Shown piece after piece: positions 17,897 through 36,030 of a stretch of DNA of 64,000 nucleotides. Each line of letters opens with the position of its first letter. Within the stretch, counting starts at the first letter, position 1. The notes under the pieces were generated by a model. That model saw only the letters and a program-made list of their open reading frames with translations. It did no database searches and was not told the origin of the DNA. Position numbers and translations under genes: made by a program. Source of the stretch: Coffea arabica (lineage: Eukaryota; Streptophyta; Magnoliopsida; Gentianales; Rubiaceae); contig NC_092323.1 of assembly GCF_036785885.1 (NCBI RefSeq), positions 8,378,501 to 8,442,500 of the forward strand, written 5' to 3'.

Positions 17897-19350
17897 TCAT
17901 CTCCAAATTAAAGGGACCTCAGGTTCTCACGAGTCATATCTATAGAGGCAACAAAAGGAGTATATTTTTGGAGGCTAGAAGATAATAAAGGTTGATGGAT
18001 GGAGTCTCTTGGCATTTTCCAACGGCAAAAATGTAATGTGTCTTTGGATTTTTATTTCAAGGTCGGGTGCATGAGAACATCCAATCCAAGGGACGACGAT
18101 GTAGACAAATCCCAGTATAAAGATTTTCGTCTTTCATATAGTTTATACAGGACCACCCCCCATCTCTGTAAATTGCTGTCCTTTTTCTCATCCTTCGTTC
18201 CATATTTTTTCCAAGTAGTGAGTTTTCATTATGTATGTTCAGACAGTAGTAATTAATTCTTTCTTCTTCTTCGTTTTTTTCACAATTACAGCAAGTCATT
18301 GAATTGCTACGATACACTTCTTTCTGTATTGGTTTTTTTTTTTTTTTTTTCCCTTTTTGTGGATCAAAATATGCTTCTATATATATAGTAGGAGTATAAG
18401 TTTTCCAAAGTTGAAATTACAAGTCCTGATGTGAATTCAAGCTTCAAAATGAAACATGCAGGATGCATCCCTCCCCGAAACCACATATGATTCAAAATGA
18501 AACGTGCAGGTTCTTCTGGAACCACATAATTTAATACGCCGCTTCCCGAGAGATTTTGGAACCACCAGATGCGGTGGTTCCTCCAGGATTAGAAAGTCCC
18601 CACAAACATGATCTGATGCTGTGACAATCAGGATTCAGGACACGAAGTTACTATCAGAGTAAATAAAAAGATTCGCTTGGGATATTATTTTGTTTTGTAA
18701 ACAAATTAAGCTACGTACGTTATAAATATAAAATCAAACGTATGACCCATAAAAAAGGAAAAAGGAAAAAATAAATAAATGAACTTCATCCAACAGTTGG
18801 GGCTGCCCTCCATTTAATCCTATTCTATCTGCTCAGTTCCACCATTCGTTGCATCTCTCAAGTCGTCTTCTGGACCATTGCGACTGATAACAATATCCGC
18901 CGAAAAAGATGAGGTTCTCCAGTTCTTTGAAAAAATCTATCTTGCTTTATGTTGAACGAAAAACCCCAAAAATCTTCAAAGACGTTTCGACGGAGAACAT
19001 GCGGACAACTAATGATTTGACAAATTTTGTTACGATATGTTCCAAAATTAACTGGTATGAAGGCAGACGGGTAACCCCATGGCCATGTTCTGATGTTCAT
19101 ATGTTTGTTAGCCAAGAGAACTTCTGTGTCTAGTGGCGGAGGTGTAATTACTCAAGACTGTTAAAGGTTTTTTCTTTTTCTTTTTTTTGGGAAGGGGGTG
19201 GTTCACTAATCACTCGTAGTTCATTAGAAATTGCATGCGTGAAATTAGTTCTATGGCATAATTTTCATTTTTTTTTCACGTCATAAACTTTTATTTTTCG
19301 CACATCATAACACATAAACTCAGTCGTGTATTCAACGTCTAGGTGTGTGC
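17897..19350. other. Probable CYP90B1 3' UTR, then intergenic
   Basis: The first 300-400 bases after the TGA at 17,894-17,896 are probably 3' UTR. The remainder contains poly(T) and TATA-rich tracts and short overlapping frames on both strands that I cannot support as genes. Confidence 0.5.
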
Positions 19351-19400
19351 TCAGGGACAGTCTTATTAGATTGTTATTATTAGATTGTTATTATTAAAAG

Positions 19401-19520
19401 TCTTATTAGATTGTTATTATTAAAAGTCTTCGAATATTGTCGAGCTTTTAACCACCGGCCTTTTGGCTGGTAGCCACCACCTAGTTGGTGCCTCCCACCA
19501 AAAATGCCACATTTCAGTGG
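19401..19520. repeat. 120-bp direct repeat, copy 1 (SINE 5' end plus upstream flank)
   Basis: About 119 of 120 positions match 20,609-20,728. The copy contains the pre-insertion flank (ending in the target sequence GAATATTGTCGAGCTTTTA) followed by the first part of the SINE, and stops after TTTCAGTGG. The flank motif TCTTATTAGATTGTTATT is further reiterated just before it (19,361-19,400). Confidence 0.9.
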
Positions 19521-19996
19521 GCGCCCAAAAAGCCCCGACAGATAGTGGGTCCAAAGCTCCACAAGTGCCCAACTCAAACTACAGCCCAAGTGCCCAACTA
19601 AAGGATTGAGAGGTTATCTGCTGGTGCCCTCAACCACGAAATGTCCATCTCCCATTCATGAAACCAAACGCCCAATCAAATTGATGGCAAGGTGGTCGGA
19701 GTGGGTCATTTATTTGGGCTCTAACTGCTAGATGAGTAGGGGTGCATGAAAGTCAAGGCAAGTTTGAGAAATGTACTATTTGAGTTTGAGCCTAGCCCGT
19801 CAAGTTTTTATTTAAAAGTTGAATTTAATTTCAACTTCAATTCACCTTATTCAAATTTGAGAATCTAATCAAACCTAATCATCAAGTTTAACCATCGATG
19901 TCAATCGAGTCTATTCAAACTTATCTAATAAAAATTGATATTATATAGATAATTTTAAAGGAATGATATAATTGATATTTCACACTAATAAATGTA

Positions 19997-20001
<5 letters not shown>

Positions 20002-20038
<37 letters not shown>
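20002..20038. repeat. (TA)n microsatellite
   Basis: An uninterrupted TA run of about 18 repeats in intergenic DNA. Confidence 0.95.
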
Positions 20039-20043
<5 letters not shown>

Positions 20044-20459
20044 GTTAGATTAGTCTCGTCGAGCCTATGAACTTACTCGAATTTGACTCATATGTATTAT
20101 TGAGCCACTCAAATGTGGTCAAGATCGAGTTCGAGTTAAGTAATCGATCGAATTACTTGCGAGTTTAAGTAATTTGATCAACTTGCAGTTCTAAATGCTG
20201 CCACCCAGTCCACCAGGATCGTTCTCCCTGAAAGATTGGTTGTTTATTCTTTCGTAGTAGGCAGAGGAAGTCGCTTTGCCTTTGATCACTGATTATCAGT
20301 CGCGAAATGGGAGAGTTCTGGTGTTAGTGGTTTAGTGGCGAGGCCATTGGCAACGTGTCTAAATTTGCCGATCATCGTCCGCTCGTGGCTGAGGAAACAG
20401 GAGCGCGTCCATTATTCCTCCATTGGTTGGTTTACGTGGACCAGCAGCAGCTAACTTAC

Positions 20460-20564
20460 CAGTGCTAGTTGATGAACTCATGCTGGTCAACCCTGCTGCA
20501 CCTTCTTCTCCCTTGTTTGGAAATCCGTAATCTTCTATTGCAATGAGCAAGTCATAAAACTTCT
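20460..20564 (-). pseudogene. Orphan exon (105 nt), probably a captured gene fragment
   Basis: On the minus strand a 105-nt open segment is bounded by a strong acceptor (pyrimidine tract then TTTGCAG) and a perfect donor (CTG|GTAAGT). It encodes EKFYDLLIAIEDYGFPNKGE followed by an Ala/Ser/Thr-rich stretch ending SSSTSTG. Acidic-aromatic content and clean splice borders argue that it was once a real exon. I find no partner exon on the minus strand within 1 kb on either side. It lies between two copies of a SINE-bearing duplication. The source gene is not recognised. The frame reads on through the donor to a stop at 20,359. Confidence 0.45.
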
Positions 20565-20608
20565 CTGCAAAGGAAGAAAGTAAATTTTGGTTCATTTTTT
20601 AAGCACAG

Positions 20609-20728
20609 TCTTATTAGATTGTTATTATTAAAAGTCTTCGAATATTGTCGAGCTTTTAACCACCGGCCTCTTGGCTGGTAGCCACCACCTAGTTGGTGCC
20701 TCCCACCAAAAATGCCACATTTCAGTGG
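20609..20728. repeat. 120-bp direct repeat, copy 2
   Basis: Partner of 19,401-19,520. This copy is contiguous with the full SINE and is therefore the likely parent of the duplication. Confidence 0.9.
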
Positions 20729-20910
20729 CGGGTTTCTAAAAAATTCAGGCGGGTATGCTGTGCACCCGTTTGGTCCGGTGGTGGTTCAGTCCCCTCCGGA
20801 TTATCCCTGGACCTCCTTAGGTCCGCCCCCTCTCCCTTAACGTAGGATAGAATAGGTTTATCGTCTCCGAAAAAAAAAAAAAAAAAAAAAAGAATATTGT
20901 CGAGCTTTTA
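20640..20910 (+). mobile_element. SINE with 19-bp target-site duplication
   Basis: The body (20,659-20,891) is flanked by a perfect 19-bp repeat GAATATTGTCGAGCTTTTA (20,640-20,658 and 20,892-20,910) and ends in an A-run of about 22. The 5' end has GGCCTCTTGGCTGGTAGCCA (box A region). The 3' end has CCTCTCCCTTAACGTAGGAT followed by AGAATAGG. Shared blocks with the SINE at 10,402-10,623 put both in one superfamily, although the box B region differs here. Confidence 0.87.
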
Positions 20911-21784
20911 CTTCTTGTACGGCGCTTTTCCATACTGCTAAAGGCTACTAGCTAGCAATTATGTATAATGCTTATAATTTAATAGCTGAAATTTTCTAAA
21001 TCAGAATAGGTCACATGATGATTCTCTAGCATTTGAATTGGGAGTCATACAATGGGGAAGTAAATGATAATCAGTGGGTAGCCAGTTGTAGTTTGCTGTT
21101 GTTAAATAGTTTTTTTTTTTTTTTGAAATATGGATAAAGAAAGAAAATAGCAAAACTGGAAAATGATGGGGTAGTCTGGATAATAAGCCTGCCTCAGTAA
21201 AATTCACTATCCGCTCGTTTGGATAGGTATAATTTGGAGAAAAATTTTGCAAAATTAGAAATTTTAATCACTCTTTTTTATCTTATGTACATCACGTTAC
21301 AAAAAAGTATTATAATATTATTTTAAATAAGATTTTCTAAGTAATCTTAAGTCCAAACAAACATTATGTCATATATATTAACCAAATGTACCTGGAAGGT
21401 ATTAAAGCATGTATGTAACCTGGAAATCAATAGAATAAAAGCAGGATAAATTATCCGAATTTGTAATTTTAGTCAAGAAAATGTTTGACTCGGAAAATGA
21501 AATGAAAAAAATGGATGGCAAATAATGTTTGATTATGAAATTATTTGAGATAATTTTTTAAAAATATACCATTACAATTTTTTGTATAATGCATTTAAGA
21601 TAAAAGATATTTAAAAAATTTGTTTATGATGCAAATAGATAAATTTATATACTAAATAATTTGCTATCCAAACAAAAAAGGCAAATACTACTGGATTAGC
21701 AGTTGTATCGGGACGCAACATAACTATTCCCCGGCGGCCAGCTCTCGTTATTCCTTCCCGGTTTTAGCATCCCAGTTCCCATAT

Positions 21785-21810
21785 TATTACCTCCTCTCTC
21801 TCTCTCTCTC
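21785..21810. repeat. (CT)n tract upstream of SDH1
   Basis: A CT dinucleotide run followed by poly(T), about 150 bp upstream of the SDH1 ATG. Such pyrimidine tracts are common near plant transcription starts. A TTATATA box at about 21,914 lies too close to the ATG (45 bp) to be an obvious TATA box. Confidence 0.6.
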
Positions 21811-21958
21811 TTTTTTTTTTCCTAATCTTTCTCGTCCTCGGGACCCTGTCAGCTATATCTCCTACGGATCTGCAAATAACAAGGAGAAACAAAAGATTGT
21901 TCAATCTCCAGTCTTATATAGGAAAGAACCCCCAACACAGACGAATCTATAGAAAGAG

Positions 21959-27495
<5,537 letters not shown>

Positions 27496-30400
27496 ATGTA
27501 TGTATTTTCCTTTTTTCCGAAAGAGGTGATAGATGCTTAAATAATAAAATTTTGGTAATAATTGTTGCATTCATCTATGCTTAATATGATGCAACCTGTT
27601 AATACATTTTCAAGTATGAGATAGCTTTTGTATCTTAACTATGGACTGATGTTATGTGATTAATTGTTTTAATGGGATTTATGCATTGTGGCTTGTCAGA
27701 CTAAACTCGATTGCACAATTTTAAGTTTACTGAATCGTAGTACTAACTTAGGGATCCTGTGAGGATACTGAAAACTTTTCAGTCTCTTGCATTAAGCCAT
27801 AAGTACTCTAGTGCAGGAGACGCATATGTTGTGTTTTAAACCCAAAGTCTGCTCGCGCATTGGAAAAAAAATACATAAATAAAATAAAGTCAGCCTCAAC
27901 CTTTCGGTTTTCGGTTTATGTAGGCTGTCTGCACTCTGCCCTAAATAGACTCCTTTTTAAAATCACTTTTATGGTAAAGAGTCAGATTGGGGAATAAGCA
28001 TCAATATCCAAATCACCTTCGGAAGTGTGGGAGGAAATCAACACAAGCCCATAACTGATATTGAGGTGCAATTGTGCTCTGTATTCCGGTTTTGGTAGTT
28101 CAAATTTGACATTCCGCTTGAGGCAATTCTACTACCCACTTCCATATTTGTTGCTGTTAATCTTTATTCCGTTATTGGAATGGAATGATGGGTCCAGGAC
28201 TAATTTCAACCCCGTTTTTTGTTGCTTTAGATTTTACAAAATCTGATTGTAGAAACTGATTATGAAGAATAATTAGAATCAACAAATATGGTACTCATCA
28301 GGTGATTGTAGATTTTAGCTTTTTCGGCCATTAAAAAATTTATAATCAGACCGCAAAATCAACCGAGAACATCATCAAAATTGATTATTTATAATTAATT
28401 GAGAACCGGCCGCAAAAGGCGAACTAGTGTTGTTCTGTTTCTATATTTTCTTTTTTAAATAATTAATTCGGGTGGAAAAAGTTTTGTGGGGTAATTTTGG
28501 TGGGTCCCTTGTCACCATAAAGCGAAAGAGAAGCTTCCCCGAAGGGCAGTACGTAGACATTGCATGGATCAACCGCGGCCGAGTGCAGAAACACTAAACT
28601 CATCTGATCTGTGCGACTCTATTTACAAAATTTAGATGGTATGTACAAAAGTGAAAAATGAAAGGGGACCTCCACTAAAAGTTTGCGTGAACGGCAAAAT
28701 CTGAGTGACTAGTGTAAAATCATTACTAAAAATGAGTTAAAAATACTGACTCGGTACTTTAAACTCATTATAAGTAGCTAAGCATGTACACTTAAAATCT
28801 CTGAATACAGATATGTGTGATGGGAATTCGACATCACTACAAAATCTGTCATCCTTGATCGATGATGCCTTTACATAGGAAAATAATAGTCCCTACGAGG
28901 ATAATCCGGTTTATGACTTGATCTAACGTTTGTTTGCTTGTAATAACTTAATTATGTGATGAAAATGGTGCTCCAATACGCAGGTACCACTTTTCCTTTT
29001 CAATGCATTTACTTGTTTGAAAAGGGATTTTTCATCCAAAAAAATCTCTTCGTTTTCTCGTGAATAAAATTTTGAATCGCTTTTTTCTACAAAAATTCCA
29101 GAAAATTACAATCCAAACAGAACGGGCCACGTTTGCAATGAGAATTGAGCGGTTTCCCCGCCTTTAATAATTCTTAAGCAAGAATCCACGACCCATTGGT
29201 CGTAAACCTGATCATGCACATGACCATATGATTAATTTGTCAAAGATACAGTGTCTTCCACTAAGCAACGTCTCTTTGAGTCCAAAAGTCCACTCAATAA
29301 CATTGAAAAGCAACTACAAATGTCTCGCTTTTGCTCCTACTACGTACTATACAAGTAGTAGTAGTTCCACTAAAGCAGTCTTTGGATCAATAAACCAATC
29401 TATTACAACTTTGACCAACAACCATTTTTGTCATTATATGGACAAACATTTAACTAATACTTCTACTACTTCAGACTAACCAAATTATTAAGTTCTAACT
29501 AATTGACTGACTATAAAGCCGAGGTAGGTATGGAGACACTGGGATCAGCTATCAATGTCATTTGCGTCTCGTGTCTTCACTCTTTCACCAAGAATGTTAA
29601 AACAAACTAGGATTTCTCCACTGCCTGTACTCGTGTTCTTGTATATGTTCACTTGCCTAATTCTTGTAAGTTTTCTCTCTCCCCCCAAAAAAAACCCAAA
29701 AAAAAAAAAACCTAATTATTCTTTACTATTGGCCAGCCGACTAGAAAAGAACAACTACAGCCCTAAAACGAGATATGTTGCTTCCTCTCACCAAATAATT
29801 AGAGGTACTACTGAATCTGTATAATTCTCAGTTTTACATTAGTATATTAAGGTGAGAATGATAGCAATTAACCAATTTTCATCTTTAATGATGGTTAACT
29901 TTACTTAATTGGATAGGTGTGATCAATGTGATTCTTCTCAATACGTGTGGAGAATTTTTTATTTTTATTTTTTCAAATTAAATGACCCCAACTTTATTTA
30001 GATAGGGACATTATTATTTGTCAAGGGTTGCCAGTGGAAAACGAGTTACAAACAGCCAAAACCACCCCACCTTAACTGATACTAATTGCAATTGTCAAAG
30101 TTTGAACGTCTTAATCAGTCGAATTAATGGTGGCCTTAGAAAAGAACGGTTACATTTGAACGAATAATTTGTTAATTGCTATTCTTTTCGGCTTTAACAG
30201 AGACTTAATGCAAACGAAAACAAAAAAAAAAAAAAAAAAGTTTACGTGCCAAACTAAGATACCAGAGGGATTTCATACGAGGAAAACTCATTAAAAAGAT
30301 AACAAGTATTGCAACAACGATTTAAAGATTCATATAATGTGCAAAGCAGTTTCTTGCGTTTCTGTTGAAGACAAATTATAGAGATATGCATCAATAATGA

Positions 30401-31470
30401 CGCGTTACTTTTGGGGCATAATAAGATAAGTTAGCAAAGAAAAATTAGTGTGAAACCGAATTCTCATGTTTTTTCGGCCTTCATGAAGAACTTTGGAGAA
30501 GATAAAGCCCACTAATCACATCAGCCCTTTGCTTTCTTCATTCTTATCGTCCCTAATAGAGTTGATTGACGTCAATGAACTGATGATAATGACTACTAAT
30601 CTCACACTTTTCTCCATCTACTTATATCTGATTTCTCATACTCATTTCATTCACCTACGTACCGAAATTGTTTCTTTTTCCTTGAACAAAGAATTTAAAG
30701 GCACTCACAGTGGTTGGCATTAGAAATCGTATACGATCTCTAATCCCCGGATGAATCATCTGAATTGAGGAACTTTAAACTGAATAACATTCTTTAATCA
30801 CTTTCGCTTCTGGATGGATGCCTCGTGATTACTAATTTCCTATGCTTGGAAAGAATACAAAGAACTGCTTTCAACTCATCACAGCAAGAGCTCATTAGTC
30901 GGAGCAATATGTTATTATATATGTTGCAGGGATCGATGCCTTAGCTATGCAGGCATATCATTTTCTGGGCTTTCATTTTGATAATGAAATGATAATTTTC
31001 ATGTCACAAATTAACGAATGCTCCAGTGGTCCAGAAAAATCATATGTAAATTAAGCAATATTACCTAGAAACAACTTCACGAACCTCTTCTGTTATTAGC
31101 AGTAGCATTATTTTATCTCCACTCCCGAAAGATGGTATTTCATCTCCACTCCGAGTAGCAGCTTTTCTTGCTAGTCGTGCAAGTCGCTACCATATCTCTT
31201 TCTTAGGCGGGGTTATTAATTTAACCCCCAAAAAAAAAAACAGCGATGCTTTACTTTCAAGAAATTTACATGTATACCTAAAATAGCCCGACAAAGTCAG
31301 TTTGAGATATGTTTTGAGCTGTAATACGTGATGGATGAATTACCATCACTGGCCGGACCAAGAAGGGATAAGATAGCCGCCCCAGCAACACTTTCCTGTG
31401 CATCCTTTTTATCATTTCTTATTACAGTACAGTGCTGAATATTCATCCACCAAAAGGAGAACAAGAAATA
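27496..31470. other. SDH1 3' UTR and intergenic DNA
   Basis: An AATAAAAT polyadenylation-like motif lies near 27,541. Beyond about 27.9 kb I see no supported gene. Open frames near 29,228-29,824 and 30,493-30,723 are Ser/Thr-rich or hydrophobic, short, and lack splice support. Confidence 0.5.
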
Positions 31471-31801
31471 CTCCCTCCGTCCCACTTTGATAGTCTTGTG
31501 TTCCTTTTTCATCTGTTTCAAATTGTAGTCCACTTTCCAATTGAAAAACGTAATTGTATTTTAATTTTCCTAAAATACCCTTATTCAATGTAAGTAGTTG
31601 TTACTATAAATCTACCCCATTTAATGAGAGTTGATTTTTTTTTTTTACCATCAATTCAAGTTCCCATAAAGTTGTACCATATTTAATGTGAGAGTATTTT
31701 AGAAAAATAGCAATCTAAATTTATTTTTCCAATAAAGTTAATTACTTTTTCTTAAACTGTGTGAAAAAAGAAACAGGACTATCAAAGTAGGACGGAGGGA
31801 G
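31471..31801. mobile_element. Stowaway-type (Tc1/mariner) MITE, 331 bp
   Basis: The left end is CTCCCTCCGTCCCACTTTGA and the right end is its inverse, TCAAAGTAGGACGGAGGGAG (one mismatch). Both are flanked by the TA dinucleotide target (31,469-31,470 and 31,802-31,803). The CTCCCTCCGT terminus is the hallmark of plant Stowaway elements. There is no coding capacity. Confidence 0.93.
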
Positions 31802-32822
31802 TATATAAGATGCAAATGTTTGGACGCTTGTACTCCTCCCACCCGCCATTTACTAGGTCCACCGCTTGTTACCGTTTCGGGTTGTCCCTGTTTACTTTAT
31901 CTACCTGCGAGTTATAAAAAAAAAAAAAGAAAAAAGAAGAAGGATGGTCCAAAGTCAGAAAACTTCGAAAGCTGAATGGTACAGATAGACGTGTAAAGAG
32001 TTTTTATACCTATAGGAAGCGTTGTGGAATGGAGGAGAATGGAGATGGAAAGAGGAAAATGGGGTCAAAATCAATGATGGATCATTTTAATCTGTCAAAA
32101 TATCATCCACCGTTGCTTTTCCGTTGCTGCACTACGTTTGGTGTACATTTCCTGGGGTGGTCCTTTGTATACCCACTTTTCCCATTTTAGTCAGCGGCAG
32201 GTGGGCCCATCTGTGGTCCATCACAGCCCAAGAGCCGTCCAGGCACAAGGAAGCCCGTTTATCGTAATTCTTCCTTCCAACTTTCTCTCCTTTCGGCTCT
32301 ATTTTAATATAAAAGTGTTTTTATTACAACGCATGATAAGTGAAATGATTTTTTTGGCTAAATTTTTCATATATAGTCTTCCATTTCTAAAGCGTTGGAA
32401 GATTACTTGCAATTTTTTTAAATAATAAATGATGTAATATTTTTTTTGTAATATAATAAATGTAGATAAAAATATAATGAAAAGAATCAAATAAAACTAT
32501 CAAAGACGTATACAGCATGGAAGTACCCCTGCTTTCCATCAAACTTGTAATGTGCACAACAACAATTCATAGATTGTTCATTGCTTTTACTTTTGTTTTT
32601 GTTTTTCTCTTCTCTGTCTCTCTTTTCAAAATTTTCAGGCAAAATACGAAATTTCTTTTCCAAATATTTTGGTATCCACTGCTTTTTTCAAACTTGTAAT
32701 GTGCACAAATCAAATCCTGAATTGCTTTTACTTTTGTCTCTCTCTCCAAATTTTCTAGGTAGAGTATGAAGTTTTTGAGCTATAAAATATTTTTGATAAT
32801 TTGAACTTTTCAATATTTGTAA

Positions 32823-34591
32823 AGGGTTAATAACACTTTGCCTCTCTCCTGAAACTATCAATAACAACATTTTGCCCCGCTCAATGAAAGTAATAGACAC
32901 TTTACTTACTTAAGATATTTTATTTGGTATTTGCAGCAAGTATTACGTTTGGAAATGCACAAAAAAAAAATAGACTGTTTAAATAATTTAATAATTTTAC
33001 CCTTATAATATAAATAAATAATGTACCCTTATACTGTTGATAAATAACAAAATTTATAGAATTAAATTTATATACATTAACAATATATATACTATTACTA
33101 GCAGTGTATACACTATTACAATTAAATATATAATACATAAATAAAATTTGGATTTTAAATTTAAATTAAGATAAAATTATCGTGGATCTAATACTGATGG
33201 TATATATGCTGTCAATATATGAAAAACTAATTCAAATTCATAAAGAACATTCATTGAAGAAAATTGACTACTTAAATATGTTGACAATTTTACTCTTATG
33301 CTATTGATAAATAACATATCCTCATATTGTTGATAAATAAAAGTGATTTATAAAGGTAAGTTTTGTATATATTGTCAGTGTAAAACTTTTTTTTTATACT
33401 AGTAGATTTAAATCAATGCCGCATCCATATGAATTGATATTCAAAATTTAAATTACACATATATGGCATGCATCCATAGGTGCTAGTATAAAAATTTATC
33501 ACATTATCAATACATAAAAAACTAGTATAGAGTTAAGTTTATATATACTGATAGTATATACGCTATTACTGGTAGAATATACATTGTTACAGTTAGATGT
33601 ATGATACATAAACAAAATTTGAATTTCAAATTTAAATTCAGATAAGTTGTTATGCATCCGATAGTGATTATTTATACGTTTTTAGTATATAGAAAATTAA
33701 TCCAAATATATAAATGACATTCATTGAAGAAATTTGACTCTTAAATATGTTCACAATTTTACTCTTATGCTATTGATAATAACATACTATTATGGTGTTG
33801 ATAATAACAGTGATTTATAAGGGTAAGTTTTTTTATATCAGTGTACAATTTTTGTATACTAGTAGATTTAAGTCAATGTTGTATAACATAAATTTAAATT
33901 CAAATTTAAATTATGCAAATATGGTATACATCCATAAGTACTAGTATAAAAAAATAGTACATTATCGGTGCATAAAAAATTTAATTTGATTTATAAAGAA
34001 CATTTATTATGGAATATAAGCCATACGTAGCACCATATGTTGTCTTAAAAAATAACACATATTTTGAGGTGTTCAAGCTTTGAAAATTTTGAAAAGTGTT
34101 TCAATCCAATCTAGATCGGATATCGATCAAATGGAAATTGATAAAATCGATTGATATCTAGACTTTAAGGTTTAGTAAAATAGTTTCAGAATAGATATTC
34201 AATTTTGATTAAAAAGTTTTTTAAAATTTCAAAAAATAGCTTGAGAATGGATATTAAAATTCAATTATCGATTACTGGTTATTAACCAAATTATCAAATT
34301 TTATATATTAATATATATTATATATTAATATTTATATATTTATAAGTTAGAAGTTATAACTTATGATTCTATAAAATCAAAATGACTGAGGAAAAAAATG
34401 ACAAGGTAAGGATAAAATTGTCAATATATTTAAGCATACTATCTTGTTGCTTTTTCAAATAGAATGCTTGACATAAACACCAAATGAAATACTCTCAAGA
34501 GGGGTAAAGTCTCAATTATTTTTATTAAAGGGATTAAGGGGGGCAAAGTGTAGTTACCCGCAATTTTAGGGGGCAAAGTGTTATTAACCCT
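32823..34591. mobile_element. 1.77-kb non-autonomous TIR transposon with internal tandem duplication
   Basis: The ends are AGGGTTAATAACACTTTGCC and its perfect inverse. They are flanked by an 8-bp repeat ATTTGTAA (32,815-32,822 and 34,592-34,599), which reads as 9 bp if the terminal A/T is assigned to the flank. Eight would suggest hAT and nine Mutator. A second GGGGGCAAAGTGTA copy lies just inside the right end. The interior is very AT-rich, has no transposase frame, and contains two direct copies of about 470 bp (about 33,050-33,530 and 33,530-34,000). Confidence 0.8.
33050..34000. repeat. Two diverged direct repeats of about 470 bp
   Basis: The phrase CATTCATTGAAGAAA recurs about 472 bp later, as do TTTTACTCTTATGCTATTGA, TACTAGTAGATTTAA and the CATCCATA(G/A)GT block. 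The copies differ by many substitutions and small indels, so the duplication is old. It lies wholly inside the 1.77-kb TIR element. Confidence 0.75.
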
Positions 34592-35856
34592 ATTTGTAAT
34601 GCTCCTTGAGTCGTCGTCACCGATCACGTCGCACGTGGCAATAAAGAAAGAAACACCGTCGAATTTGAAAAATGGACGGGCAGGATCAACTCGTCCAAGT
34701 CCTAAAAGATCACAAGCGATGATGTCATGCGATCAGCGATGTTGACGCGCCGTAAAATGACGTGTCACGAGGAAGGTCTCGTGAGCCCCACACAGGTACC
34801 CGAACAGAGCGGGAGGGAATGGCAGGTACACGTGGACGTTGAAAACCTAGTGTTGTCATATCCAGGTCAATAGGACCCGACCCACCATTATGGGCGCCCC
34901 GTCATTTCTGCCTCACCATCTGCGCTGCTGACACAGACCCTTTGCCCGATATTTCCTTACTACCTTCGGCTGCTGACTCAATACACTTTACATATTTCTG
35001 CATTACTTTAAAAAAAAAAAAAAAAAAACTTTTTCACCCTTTTTCACATTTTTTTTCATCTCTAATAGTTAGATGTTAAAGTACGAATCCTAAATTTGAT
35101 AATGAAGAAGGCTCCAAGAGGCCTTACAGACCATTGACATTTCTGCATTATTTATTTTGCAATTTAGAGTGAGATGGAGACACAAAGAGACGGAGATAAA
35201 GAGGCTTTGATAAGGATCCTGGGCACCCGTGCTGCCATTTATGGTCAGATGAAGAGGGCTTTATGCAGTTTGATTGAGATCTTGAATTGGATGGTGTTAT
35301 TTATTGTGACCCTCTCCATGATGATGAATTGATGATGATGTGATCTATATAAAATAAAAAAATATTTTAGAAGACAAAAATATAAATAAAAAATATAGCT
35401 GTGAGGGGTAAACGTTAGTAGTATAATCTATATACGCTTCAATGACACACCTCTAGAGTATATCTTTTTTCTTTTATACCTAATTGTACGCCCCTTGAGC
35501 AGTACTATTACTCTTTTCTTTTTTTCTTTTTTTTGGTTTAAGTTAGGCGCGCCTCGCAAGTTGTATGGTTTTCTTTTCTGGGAAAAATTGGGGTCGGTTT
35601 CCACACCGCTGACACTGGAAAAAGGTTATTTGCCTTCCATTTTGCATGCATACAACGGTGGTACATTCGTGTTTGGGAGGGAGGTGATGCGCTTAAGATG
35701 GTGATCAATGCGAAATCCAATTTTCTTACTAATCAGAGTAACTAATATGCACATTTGGATGGAATATGACGCACCAAGAGTTTTGATAAGAGTCTCTCAG
35801 CTTGAGCATAAGAAACCATTTCTTTGGTCGATTTCATTGTTTAATCTGACTATTTT

Positions 35857-36030
35857 ATACCTAATTGTACTGTGACTTAGCTAAGCTTTACGTACCAAAT
35901 CAACTACTTTTAGAGTATTTGGCCATCAAAGAGCTCCTTAAATATACCTAATTGTACTGTGACTTAGCTAAGCTTTACGTACCAAATCAACTACTTTTAG
36001 AGTATTTGGCCATCAAAGAGCTCCTTAAAT
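35857..36030. repeat. Perfect tandem duplication, 2 x 87 bp
   Basis: A unit starting ATACCTAATTGTACTGTGAC and ending GAGCTCCTTAAAT occurs twice head to tail. I saw no mismatch, so the duplication is recent. No open frame crosses it. Confidence 0.93.

Noticed and set aside
19737..20195. Possible degraded element with GGGGTGCATGAAAGTCAAGG start
   Set aside because: The right end does not clearly mirror the left and no flanking repeat was found.
35174..35335. Small frame beginning METQRDGDKEALIRILGT
   Set aside because: About 50 codons, no supporting promoter or homologue recalled; could be a small peptide but cannot be supported.
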